A DNA stretch of 64,000 bases from contig JAEESE010000014.1 of the NCBI GenBank assembly GCA_016286165.1, positions 51,413-115,412 of the forward strand. The letters run 5' to 3'. The notes beneath the pieces were generated by a model, which searched no databases, was not told the DNA's origin, and worked only from the letters and a program-made list of their open reading frames with translations. Made by a program: the position numbers and the translations under genes. The stretch comes from Bacteroidaceae bacterium (GTDB lineage Bacteria; Bacteroidota; Bacteroidia; Bacteroidales; Bacteroidaceae). Shown piece by piece: positions 23,758 to 31,931 of this stretch (its first letter is position 1; the number at the start of each line of letters is the position of its first letter).

Positions 23758-26700
23758 TTATTTCACCAGCACCTTCTGTGCCTTACCGTTGCTCAGGACA
23801 ATATTAATGCCCTTGCGGAGGTTGGAGACGCGAGTACCGCTGATGGTGTAGACTGTTGCAGCTTGCTCAGTCTGAGCCTCGATAGAGCTTACGCCCACGG
23901 GCTGCTGAGTGCCGATGAAGCCGAGCTTGAAGTTGTCGGCTGCTACCCAAGAGGCGTTGGTGTCCTTGACGAGCAGACCTACAGTAGCTACGCTTACGCC
24001 ATCGGAGTAGAAGTCTAGGGTGAAGTGCTCAGGCTTGCCGCTGGCCTCGCTGATGCCGATAGGTGTGGTCATGATGCCGCCTGCTACTTCTGAATAGAGG
24101 CTAACACCTGTGATGCCCTCTTCAGGAACACCTGCTTGGTTGGTGGCATAACCGTCCATCTCGAGGCGATAGTAGCCCTTCGGCAGCACGCCGAGCAGCG
24201 TCTGGCTGATGGTACCGTTGTCGAGGGTTACGAGCTCCTCATCTTCTGCAGTGCTCCTGCGCCAAGCTTCGATGAACTGGCTGATGACGACATCACCATT
24301 CTCGTAGGAGGCGCCTTGGTAACCTTGGTTCTGACCGATCTTGCCATCAGCTGAACCTTCGTCGGCCTTGATTGTCCAGTAGCTTGAGTTGCCGGCCGAG
24401 AAGTCGGGGTTCATCAGGATGTCGGTGAGGTCGATAGGCTCTTCCTCAGTGGCATCTGCGAGATCGTCGCGACCTACAACATAGTTGAAGTAAGCTGCGG
24501 GCAGGCGCTCAATGAGCTGCTCAATCTCTTCGTTGCTCTCGAAGTCGTCCTCGGCCTTGTCCTCTATGATGCGGATGAGTTCAGTGTCTGAAGATGTGAA
24601 GTCCAAGTTGTTGTACAACTCGCCGTAAGCTACAACCAGTTCATCGAACTTATTGATGAGTTCGTACGAACGATCCTTCTCAGCCAAAGCGGCCTTGAGC
24701 TGTGTGATGGCGTTCTGCATCTCGTCGATATTTACGTTATCTATAGCTGCCTGACCTTCGCCGATAGCAGCTTCGAGGGCCTCGCCGGTAGCCAGCACAC
24801 GTCCGGCTTCGTATGAGGAGTTAGCTTCCTCGGCCTCGTCAATGAGAGCCTGCAGCTCGTCGCTCAGCACGTTGGCGTCAAGAGCGTTGTATGCAATCTC
24901 GAAGGTGTACCACACTACCCAGCTGTTGCTCTCCATCTCGTCGGCAGTGATACCGAAGGTGAGGTCGCCCTGCTCAGCCAGAGCTGTCTTGGTCGATACG
25001 AGCAATGCCTCGGTGTAAGCGTCGTCCTCGAAGACGTTGTGGGCTGCTTCCTGGCTGTTGGGCACGTAGATGCCGCCAGCGTCGGTGAAGCCTGGTACTC
25101 CTTCTTCAGTAGTACCTATTTCTACTACGTTGGTCAGAGCCTTGCGGTTGTGGCCTGCGAATACGAAGGCCAGCTCGTTCGACGGGTCGTAGTTGCTGTA
25201 GTTCGTCTCGTTGTCGGAGGTGCGGTAGAATGCCTTGACAGAGATGGTATAGGTACCTGCGGGCATGTCGGCCAGCGTCTGGCTCACGGTGAAGGGAGAC
25301 TGACTCCAGACTTCAGCCGTGCCGAACTGTGTCTTGAAGTTGCTTGCAGAACCATAGTTCCACTGCTTGTCAGGCACGTTGCTGCCTTGTGCGGTAGCGG
25401 TGCTGTAGGTCACGCCGAGGGTGTCGAAGAGCGGACTGATGTCGAGGTCTTCGTCGAGAGGCTCGCCTGCAGCCAGAGCCTCGTCCCAAGCAGCCTGTAC
25501 GGCAGCCTTAACGGAGGTCTTCAATGATGCAATCACCTCGTCAATCTTTGCGTTGTCCCATGTGCAGTCGTTGAGAGCCTCGCTCACCTCGTCGTCTAAG
25601 TTCACGAGTTGATCGTGAAGCTCGGGCAGGTTGGTGTACTTCTGCTGTGCGTTGTTGAGGTCCTTGTTGTAGAAGTCCTCCAGACGCTTGTAAGCAGCGA
25701 TGCTGGCTTGAACTTCCTGAATCATGGCAGTTATCTTCTCCTGAGCAGCCTTGTTGGCCTCCACGTCATCGCTTTGCTGGCTGATGAGTGTGCGTGCTTC
25801 GGTGATAGCATCCTCGAAGTCGGCAGCGAGGTCGGCATTGAATTTCTCTGCCTCGTAGTTTTCGGCATCCGTCACGGTAGCCTTCAGGGCGAAGAGCGAC
25901 GGGTCGAACTGCAACTCACCTTCGTAGAAGAGCGAGATACCGTCGAGGAAGAAGTGAGGCATATTGCCCGAACCTACATTAGTGGCTGTGTAGCCGAGTG
26001 AGAAACGTCCGTCAGTCTCTGCGTCAAGTGTGAAGTTGATGACCTCCTTACCCCATTGTCCTACGGGGAAGGTCTTCGTGCTGCCCAGGTATTCCGTGCC
26101 GTCGTCGGCGATGAAGCCGATGAGGTTCTTAGCCACTTCGTTGGCACCGCCTGCGTTGTAGTAAGAGATAGACAATGTGTAGCTGCCGGCAGGCAACGTC
26201 ACGTGTTGTGTGTACTGTGTGGTCTTGCTCCAGCAGGTCACGAAGCCGAGAAGCTTACCTGTTGAGCCGTCGCTCAGCGTGGCAGGAGGTGTGAATTGTT
26301 TGCCGCCGATCCAAGCCGTAGTACCAGTCTCAAGCACGCCGCAAGCGCGACCGCGCATATCCTCATTACCTTGCGTCACGTTATCCGAAGGATTTGAGGC
26401 CACCCAACTCTTCACGGGCTGCATGCCGAAGTGGGTAACGCCATTCGGCTCCATGTCGTACTCGTAGGTGCAGATACCATCCTCGATGGGGTCGTCCATT
26501 GAGAAGTGGGGGTTCATGATGAAGAACTCCGAGAGGTCGGTGATAGCATCATCATTGAGTGCTTTCTGCTTCTCGATGGCAGCCTGTACCTGTGCCAGTG
26601 TAGCGTTGGCGTTGTTGTACACGGCTTCTGAAGCTGCTGTGTCAGCACCGAGGCGCTTGCCTTCGTCGATAAGGGCTTTCAGTTCAGCCTTGGCTTCAGC

Positions 26701-27489
26701 CACCTGCTGATGGTCGATGCCCGAAGGATCTACCTTCAGCAGTCTCACGTTGTCAATGAAGAGGTGAGGCATTAATCCTGAACCGTTGTTGGTGGAGGCG
26801 TAGCCGAGGATGATGTCGCCCTCAACGGCTGATTCGAGGCGGAACACCACAGTGTCCTCTACCCAGATATCCTTACCCTCGCCCTCAAGCACTCCAGTGA
26901 CGGGGAAGGAGAGCGTCTTAGAGCGGAAGTAGGTCTCATCGTCGACCTTGAAACCGAAATTGTTTCTGCTTACGTTACCATCGCCGGCAACATTGCACTG
27001 CTTGGCAATGAGCAGATAGTCACCTGCGGGCAGACTGATGTGCTGTGAATACTCGATGTTGGCAGTCCAAACGGCCACAATACCTAGACCTTGAGTGTCG
27101 CCGCCATCGACGTTGGGGAAGAAATTACCGCCCAGACCAATAACCTGATCCGTAGTGTAGGCGAATATACCGCCGGCACGACTATTGGTGCCGTCCTCGC
27201 GAGCGGGATCCTGCGCGGTCTGCATAACCTTAATGTTAGTGGTCAGGTTGGCTGCCGTCCAGCCTTCAACAGGCTGCTGGCCATAAAGACCTACACCACC
27301 GTTGGCAGCACCGTCATCTTCCATGTCATAGTCGTATGTGCGGACTGTGTTGGCCACGGGTGTGCCTGTCTTGAAGTTGGCATTCGCAATCTTCGAGGTC
27401 ATATCCTCGAGAACTGTGAACTGAGTCTGGGCTGCTGCGCCCAGCGCCATCATCCCTAAAAGAAGAGATAAGAAGTAGCGTTTTCTCAT
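23758..27489 (-). CDS. large exported multidomain T9SS protein (jelly-roll modules, helical linkers)
   Basis: 1243 residues with signal peptide MRKRYFLSLLLGMMALGAAAQ. Two homologous beta-sandwich modules at about 24-265 and 333-545 share the pattern LPAGxY...N..GF......GSG.MPH.F.D. A third module (about 690-880) has SQTLADMPAGTYTISVKAFYRT, and a fourth (about 1030-1190) starts ILMNPDFSAGNSSYWTI. Between them are Ala/Glu-rich three-helix FIVAR-like linkers (for example AKAELKALIDEGKRLGADTA). The C-terminus is a Por-type sorting tail (VYTISGTRV ... VLVK), so it should be exported by T9SS and surface-attached. No catalytic motif is recognised; carbohydrate binding is the likely role (inference). 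Sister proteins lie at 29844, 31932 and 35387. Confidence 0.85.
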   Translation of the reverse strand: MRKRYFLSLLLGMMALGAAAQTQFTVLEDMTSKIANANFKTGTPVANTVRTYDYDMEDDGAANGGVGLYGQQPVEGWTAANLTTNIKVMQTAQDPAREDGTNSRAGGIFAYTTDQVIGLGGNFFPNVDGGDTQGLGIVAVWTANIEYSQHISLPAGDYLLIAKQCNVAGDGNVSRNNFGFKVDDETYFRSKTLSFPVTGVLEGEGKDIWVEDTVVFRLESAVEGDIILGYASTNNGSGLMPHLFIDNVRLLKVDPSGIDHQQVAEAKAELKALIDEGKRLGADTAASEAVYNNANATLAQVQAAIEKQKALNDDAITDLSEFFIMNPHFSMDDPIEDGICTYEYDMEPNGVTHFGMQPVKSWVASNPSDNVTQGNEDMRGRACGVLETGTTAWIGGKQFTPPATLSDGSTGKLLGFVTCWSKTTQYTQHVTLPAGSYTLSISYYNAGGANEVAKNLIGFIADDGTEYLGSTKTFPVGQWGKEVINFTLDAETDGRFSLGYTATNVGSGNMPHFFLDGISLFYEGELQFDPSLFALKATVTDAENYEAEKFNADLAADFEDAITEARTLISQQSDDVEANKAAQEKITAMIQEVQASIAAYKRLEDFYNKDLNNAQQKYTNLPELHDQLVNLDDEVSEALNDCTWDNAKIDEVIASLKTSVKAAVQAAWDEALAAGEPLDEDLDISPLFDTLGVTYSTATAQGSNVPDKQWNYGSASNFKTQFGTAEVWSQSPFTVSQTLADMPAGTYTISVKAFYRTSDNETNYSNYDPSNELAFVFAGHNRKALTNVVEIGTTEEGVPGFTDAGGIYVPNSQEAAHNVFEDDAYTEALLVSTKTALAEQGDLTFGITADEMESNSWVVWYTFEIAYNALDANVLSDELQALIDEAEEANSSYEAGRVLATGEALEAAIGEGQAAIDNVNIDEMQNAITQLKAALAEKDRSYELINKFDELVVAYGELYNNLDFTSSDTELIRIIEDKAEDDFESNEEIEQLIERLPAAYFNYVVGRDDLADATEEEPIDLTDILMNPDFSAGNSSYWTIKADEGSADGKIGQNQGYQGASYENGDVVISQFIEAWRRSTAEDEELVTLDNGTISQTLLGVLPKGYYRLEMDGYATNQAGVPEEGITGVSLYSEVAGGIMTTPIGISEASGKPEHFTLDFYSDGVSVATVGLLVKDTNASWVAADNFKLGFIGTQQPVGVSSIEAQTEQAATVYTISGTRVSNLRKGINIVLSNGKAQKVLVK

Positions 27490-27556
27490 ACAGAAATTGT
27501 TTAGTTAATAAATGATGAAATAGTTAGTTCGTTGCGATTACTTGCTTTTTGCGGGG

Positions 27557-27624
27557 CAAATTTACACTTTTTCTCTTAAAGTAAAGCCTTTAACTATCTT
27601 AAAAAAGTAAAAAGGCTTTACTTT
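27557..27624 (-). promoter_or_regulatory. -7 element and long inverted repeat upstream of the 1243-residue protein gene
   Basis: TAAATTTG (27557-27564) fits TAnnTTTG. The inverted repeat AAAGTAAAGCCTTT (27578-27591) / AAAGGCTTTACTTT (27611-27624) covers the -33 position. No U-run follows on the minus strand, so an operator is at least as likely as a terminator of the fucosidase gene. Confidence 0.5.
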
Positions 27625-27639
27625 TCACTCCTCTATCGT

Positions 27640-27757
27640 TAATCTCTATCAAGTTTCTAAGTAACTTTCACTTTTCACTCTTTCACTCTTTCACTTTTCA
27701 TTTTTCACTCTTCACTTTTCATTTTTCATTCTTCATTCTTCATCCCCCAACGGGGGA
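27640..27757. repeat. pyrimidine-rich repeat plus mini-hairpin downstream of the fucosidase gene
   Basis: Imperfect TTTCACTC/TTTTCATT repeats ending in ATTCTTCATTC (27728-27738), followed by TCCCCC-AAC-GGGGGA (27743-27757), a hairpin with a 3-nt loop. Confidence 0.6.
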
Positions 27758-27770
27758 TTATAGGGGGCCT

Positions 27771-29393
27771 TCACTTCACCCTCACCGCCAGCACGGGTGC
27801 GATGTCGCCGCCGGGATGTGTTTCGGGAAGTGTGATATGCAGTCCGTCGGCATCTACATTATAAGGCACCTTGCCATATCCTAAAAGTTTGACACTACGC
27901 ACTTTACCACCTTTCATCCCTGGGGCGCCGGTGGCGAAGCTCTTGATGGTCACGGTGCGCTCTTCGGGCCACTGCATTATGGTGGCGTAGACCGTCTTGC
28001 CCTTGGCATTGAAGCGGATGTCCTTGGATGTATAGTTGATATTCTCGTTGAAGCCCTGTGCGTTGAGCGGATTGGCCTTCTCTGCCAACGGCCCTTCGCC
28101 GAATGTGGTCCACGGGCGTGTACCTATAATACTCTCTTTGTTGACGTCCATCCACGCCTTCAGGTCGTTGAGTATGGCCATCTCCTTCTCGTCCAGAGAT
28201 CCGTCGCCGCGGAGGGGAACGCTCAACAACAGGCAACCGTTCTTACTCGCCACGTCTACGAGCATACGCACCACACGGCCAGCCGACTTGTAATCTCCTC
28301 TGTTATAGATGCCGCGGTCGTAGTGCCACGAGCCGATGCACGTGCAGGTCTGCCAGGGCAGCGCCTGTGCGCGGTCGGGTATGCCTCGTTCCACGTCCCA
28401 TAGCATCAGCTGCTTCTGCTCGTCGTTAAGGATCTTACCCGTCGCCACCACCTGCTGACGACCGTGGTGACGGTTGGCGCTATGGTTGTAGAAATGGGCG
28501 AGGATGTTCTGCCCCACCTGGTCGTCGCAGCCATAGAAGGGCAGCACCGTGTCGTCGAAGTAGAGGATTTGCGGATCGTAGTCGTTGACCAACTGCAGCA
28601 CGCGGTTCTGCAGTTTACGTTTGTACGCCTCCGAGGGCTGTGAGGCTCCGTTCTTCCAGTCCCACTGCCCGTGTATGCTACCAGCTTTCTCCCAACCTCG
28701 GCTGGGCTCGTGCTGCTGGGCGTAGAGCTCCTGCGGGTCGAGTCCTTTCCACCATTTCTCGGTGCCGTCGGGGTTAGGCTTGTAGCCGTCTTCCCGTGTC
28801 AGGTTGCCGTCGAACTTCTGTGCCAATTCGAACCAAGTCCAGGCATGGGCGCCGTGTATGCTGACGCCTAATGGCAGCTTGTATTTCTTGCAGGCCTTAG
28901 CCCACTCGCCTACGATGTCGCGCTTCGGACCTATGCGCACCGAGTTCCATTCCTGATAGGGCGAGTCCCAAAGGTCGAAGTTGTCGTGGTGCTGACCTAA
29001 TGTGAAGAAGAACTGCGCGCCGACGCTCTTATACAATTTCACCAGCGCATCCGGATTCCACTTCTCAGCCTTCCAGGCGTTGCACAAATCCTTCATGCCG
29101 AAGTCGGCGGGCGAGCCGTAGTGCTCCACATGGAATTTGTTCTGCCAGCCGCCTTCGTCGTACATGCCGCGGCCATACCAGTCGCCGCTCTCGGCCTGGC
29201 ACTGTGGTCCCCAGTGCGCCCAGATGCCGAACTTGACATCGCGGAACCACTCGGGGCACTCCCAAGCCTTCAGACTCTCCCAATTAGCCTCAAACGGGCC
29301 ACGTTCGATGGCGACATCACCTTTTGTTTGTGCCTGAGCCGTCAGCGTGAAGGCCACCGCCATCACCGCCGCTACGAATCCTTTTCTTCTCAT
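27771..29393 (-). CDS. exported alpha-L-fucosidase (GH29)
   Basis: 540 residues with a signal peptide (cleavage after LTAQAQ). The catalytic barrel begins at WFRDVKFGIWAHWGPQCQAESGDWYGRGMY, the typical GH29 FGIFxHWGxx block. GAQFFFTLGQHHDNFDLWDSPYQEWNSV is the substrate-binding His block (normally KHHDGF, here QHHDNF), and DYDPQILYFDDTVLP carries the candidate nucleophile Asp. A C-terminal beta domain follows (KTVYATIMQWPEERTVTIKSF). It releases fucose from glycans such as mucin or xyloglucan side chains; the unusual QHHDNF suggests an atypical substrate. No T9SS tail. -7 element TATCTTTG at 29425-29432. Confidence 0.9.
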   Translation of the reverse strand: MRRKGFVAAVMAVAFTLTAQAQTKGDVAIERGPFEANWESLKAWECPEWFRDVKFGIWAHWGPQCQAESGDWYGRGMYDEGGWQNKFHVEHYGSPADFGMKDLCNAWKAEKWNPDALVKLYKSVGAQFFFTLGQHHDNFDLWDSPYQEWNSVRIGPKRDIVGEWAKACKKYKLPLGVSIHGAHAWTWFELAQKFDGNLTREDGYKPNPDGTEKWWKGLDPQELYAQQHEPSRGWEKAGSIHGQWDWKNGASQPSEAYKRKLQNRVLQLVNDYDPQILYFDDTVLPFYGCDDQVGQNILAHFYNHSANRHHGRQQVVATGKILNDEQKQLMLWDVERGIPDRAQALPWQTCTCIGSWHYDRGIYNRGDYKSAGRVVRMLVDVASKNGCLLLSVPLRGDGSLDEKEMAILNDLKAWMDVNKESIIGTRPWTTFGEGPLAEKANPLNAQGFNENINYTSKDIRFNAKGKTVYATIMQWPEERTVTIKSFATGAPGMKGGKVRSVKLLGYGKVPYNVDADGLHITLPETHPGGDIAPVLAVRVK

Positions 29394-29424
29394 AATAATC
29401 TTGGCTTTTAGGGGTTTCTGCGTG

Positions 29425-29432
29425 CAAAGATA
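29425..29432 (-). promoter_or_regulatory. -7 element for the GH29 gene
   Basis: TATCTTTG on the minus strand, 32 nt upstream of the start codon. Confidence 0.5.
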
Positions 29433-29500
29433 TACAAAATAATGAAACGAAAGAATGACGAGGCTAACTTTTACGCTTTTTTTGCCTTAGGCAATGGAGC

Positions 29501-29552
29501 CCTATAGCTTTCGGCCGACAGTCCTATAGGTTTCGGCCGACAGTCCTATAGA
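29501..29552. repeat. 22-bp tandem repeat, 2.4 copies
   Basis: Units begin CCTATAG and contain the 8-bp palindrome TCGGCCGA followed by CAGT. Two full copies (29501-29522, 29523-29544) differ at one base; a third is truncated. It lies between the GH29 gene and the small peptide gene. Confidence 0.85.
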
Positions 29553-29567
29553 TGTCCGCATCATGCG

Positions 29568-29759
29568 TTATTCCCAGATGTCGTCCCAGACGTTGTAGGG
29601 AGACTGTTCCTTGACAAGGGCATCACCGTCGTCGTCGGAATCGAGGTCGGAGCCTGTATTATGCGAGGCTTTGCCTAATGTGCTTAAAGCTATGATTTGC
29701 TCTGCCACGATGGAGGTCTGCTCTATGGTGGGAGTTATATATGTTTTTTTCATCTTCAT
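29568..29759 (-). CDS. small peptide, paralogue 1 (MKKTY...IIALS family)
   Basis: 63 codons from 29759; the start may be the second Met (MKKTY) at 29753. The N-terminal half MKKTYITPT...IVAEQIIALS is shared with the peptide at 35185 (MKKTYLPPT...IAPSMIIALS), while the C-terminal half is acidic and variable (DLDSDDDGDALVKEQSPYNVWDDIWE). It has no Cys, no membrane helix and no classical signal peptide. A conserved N-terminus with a variable tail resembles leader-plus-cargo peptides, but no modifying enzyme is nearby. It follows the 629-residue T9SS gene by 84 nt. I recall similar MKKxYxxP short ORFs in many Prevotella/Bacteroides genomes; function unknown. Confidence 0.75.
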   Translation of the reverse strand: MKMKKTYITPTIEQTSIVAEQIIALSTLGKASHNTGSDLDSDDDGDALVKEQSPYNVWDDIWE

Positions 29760-29843
29760 AGTGTTTTTGCGTTAAAAGTTCACTTACCTAACCATTAAAT
29801 ACATTTTTCGCGTTCGGCAATTTGATAATTATTTTCATTGCGC

Positions 29844-31733
29844 TCACTTAATCAGGACCTTCTTGCCGTTTACGATGTAAATCCCCTTGGTGGCCTTGTT
29901 CACCTGTCGTCCAGTGAGGTCGTAGATATTGTTGATACTCTCTACGTTGTGACGGATATTATTGATGGCATCTTCCTGCTCACCGAAGAAGAAGGCCTTG
30001 ACATTGGACTGATCAGGAGTTAGGTAGCAACGGTTCTTGGCAACGACATACTTGTCTTCTTCATCACAGAGGTAGAAGCCCACTTTGCTATCGTTGTTTT
30101 GAAGGATATAGCTGCCGTTGGGAGCGTAGATACGAGCGTAGGTGCCGGTGAGCAGGCCTTCGGTATAAGTGAGTTTTGTACCCTGAGCATCGCCCGTCAG
30201 CGTTTCATTCCATTCGCCTTCGATGATGTAAGGTTTATTGGCTTCGAGGGCGTCGACCGGCGTGAGGTTTAACGTAGCGCCGTCAACATCTGCACAAGTG
30301 TAAGCCTTCACGCCTTCGGGCAGAGAAGTCACAGAGAAGGGCAATATGACTGTGCCCCAACCAGCAGCGAAGGTATTGATGGTGATAGAGGGCTTAGTTG
30401 TCTCGACAATCTTAAAGTTGATATGAGAGTTGACTGTATAGACGCCCTGATCTTGAGAACCGATGTAGTTCTTTGCTACATTATTATAAATATTGTACAC
30501 ACCTTCTGTTGAAGTCGGGATAATAGTGAAGGCTGCTGCTTTTGTCTTATCTGTTGTGACTCGAATACCTAAGCCATCACCACCATAGCCTGTTTGGGAA
30601 TCCGTCAAATACAATGTAGTACCATCAGTGCCAATTATGCTCAATTGATATTTATTACCTTCCACTTTAGTGAATGTGAAAGCCTGCGCGAGGTTCACAT
30701 TGAATTCTTCTTGATAATAAAGTCGGTAATTACCTTGGCTGCTTGCTGCATTGGGTTTGAGAGTCATAGCCTTCTTGTCGTATGTATAACCTTCATAGGT
30801 CAGGACGATGGCAAATAACTGACCTTGTGCAGGTTCATTAATCGTTAGGGCGTTATAGGCAGCAATAGCATTTTCAAGCGCAGTCTTTGCTGCAGAAAGT
30901 GATTCTACTGTCGCATCATCTGCATCGTGAGCTGTTTGGGCTACAGAAAGAGCCTCACCATACGATGTGACCGATGTGACATCGTACTGGAAAGCGCCTG
31001 TTCCGACATTTGCTTCATACACGACAGGTGCCGCATCAATGGCACTCTGCAGCTCCATCTTTGCAGCTGTTAGTTCATCTTGTGCATACTCAAGCTTTAT
31101 TCCATCAATGAAAAACTTTGCTTCTTTATTGGAAGAAGCATTTTGATTCGACTTTGCTATTATCTTGAATTGGCCAAGCGTTTCAGATTCAATATCAAAA
31201 GATACCGTTTGCTTAATCCAAGACCCATAGACAATGTCTGTTACAGTCCCCAAAAGCTCAGCACCTCCAGCTTCAACAAAACCGACTTGCAGATTAGTGC
31301 GGGTGGCTCCCGAGTTATTGTTATACGTGTAATAAGTCAGAGTATATTTGCCTTTAGGTAAAGCAGCTTTGGCTTCTTGCTCAAATGTTACGATTCCGAC
31401 CCAACCCATAGAGATACCTAATGCTTTTCCTTCGGTTTCTCCATTTGGTCCAGCTGTAGGTGCATTGACGGAGTTCAACGTATAATCAGAGCCATAAGAG
31501 AAAACGGCAGAACAAGACCAAGCGTCTTTGGCATTGTCTGTTTTGCCTCCGATAACAGTCCAGTTTTCCACTTCTGCATAGTTACCAGCTTTGGTTGTTG
31601 CTACGTTTGCTGTTGCAGCAGTTGCCGATTCAAAAGACGCATCTGTGAAATACGTACTTGTCACGTCCGTCTGTGCCCACGCATTCCCATATACAGCAAA
31701 AGCTGCGATAGTGAGTAAATGTTTGATTTTCAT
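29844..31733 (-). CDS. exported T9SS protein with jelly-roll and FIVAR-like modules
   Basis: 629 residues, signal peptide ending at AWAQ. Residues about 22-215 form the same jelly-roll module as in the neighbouring large proteins (LPKGKYTLTYYTYNN ... FFIDGIKLEY). A FIVAR-like helical linker (about 218-300) follows, then a ricin-like/beta-trefoil-looking region (about 305-445: QLFAIVLTYEGYTYDKKAMTLKP ... TLYLTDSQTGYGGDGLGI ... YIGSQDQGVYTV). Next is a module WGTVILPFSVTSLPEGVKAY ... (about 450-590), shared with the phosphatase protein, and the sorting tail YDLTGRQVNKATKGIYIVNG. DNA for the N-terminal two thirds is visibly more AT-rich than the neighbours. Surface glycan binding is the best guess. 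Confidence 0.82.
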   Translation of the reverse strand: MKIKHLLTIAAFAVYGNAWAQTDVTSTYFTDASFESATAATANVATTKAGNYAEVENWTVIGGKTDNAKDAWSCSAVFSYGSDYTLNSVNAPTAGPNGETEGKALGISMGWVGIVTFEQEAKAALPKGKYTLTYYTYNNNSGATRTNLQVGFVEAGGAELLGTVTDIVYGSWIKQTVSFDIESETLGQFKIIAKSNQNASSNKEAKFFIDGIKLEYAQDELTAAKMELQSAIDAAPVVYEANVGTGAFQYDVTSVTSYGEALSVAQTAHDADDATVESLSAAKTALENAIAAYNALTINEPAQGQLFAIVLTYEGYTYDKKAMTLKPNAASSQGNYRLYYQEEFNVNLAQAFTFTKVEGNKYQLSIIGTDGTTLYLTDSQTGYGGDGLGIRVTTDKTKAAAFTIIPTSTEGVYNIYNNVAKNYIGSQDQGVYTVNSHINFKIVETTKPSITINTFAAGWGTVILPFSVTSLPEGVKAYTCADVDGATLNLTPVDALEANKPYIIEGEWNETLTGDAQGTKLTYTEGLLTGTYARIYAPNGSYILQNNDSKVGFYLCDEEDKYVVAKNRCYLTPDQSNVKAFFFGEQEDAINNIRHNVESINNIYDLTGRQVNKATKGIYIVNGKKVLIK

Positions 31734-31814
31734 AATAGGTTATTGTAAATTGATTATTGAGATTTAAACTTTCAAGTGATGAGTTTTTTGTTGTCTTTTT
31801 TCTTGTGAGGTAGC

Positions 31815-31829
31815 CCGGACAATGTCCGG
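31815..31829. repeat. mini-hairpin with 3-nt loop
   Basis: CCGGAC-AAT-GTCCGG in the 198-nt gap between two T9SS genes. The rest of the gap is AT-rich with ACTAA-type repeats and shows no convincing promoter. Confidence 0.6.
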
Positions 31830-31931
31830 AGCCGGCCTCAACAAGATTCACTAATTAACTAACTAAAAACTAAATGAAACACATTTATTTATTAACTTAA
31901 CAAACTTGAACAGTGAAGATTTATGTTATTA

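Noticed and set aside
29501..29552. Possible CRISPR array
   Set aside because: Units abut directly with no spacers, only 2.4 copies, and no cas genes are present.
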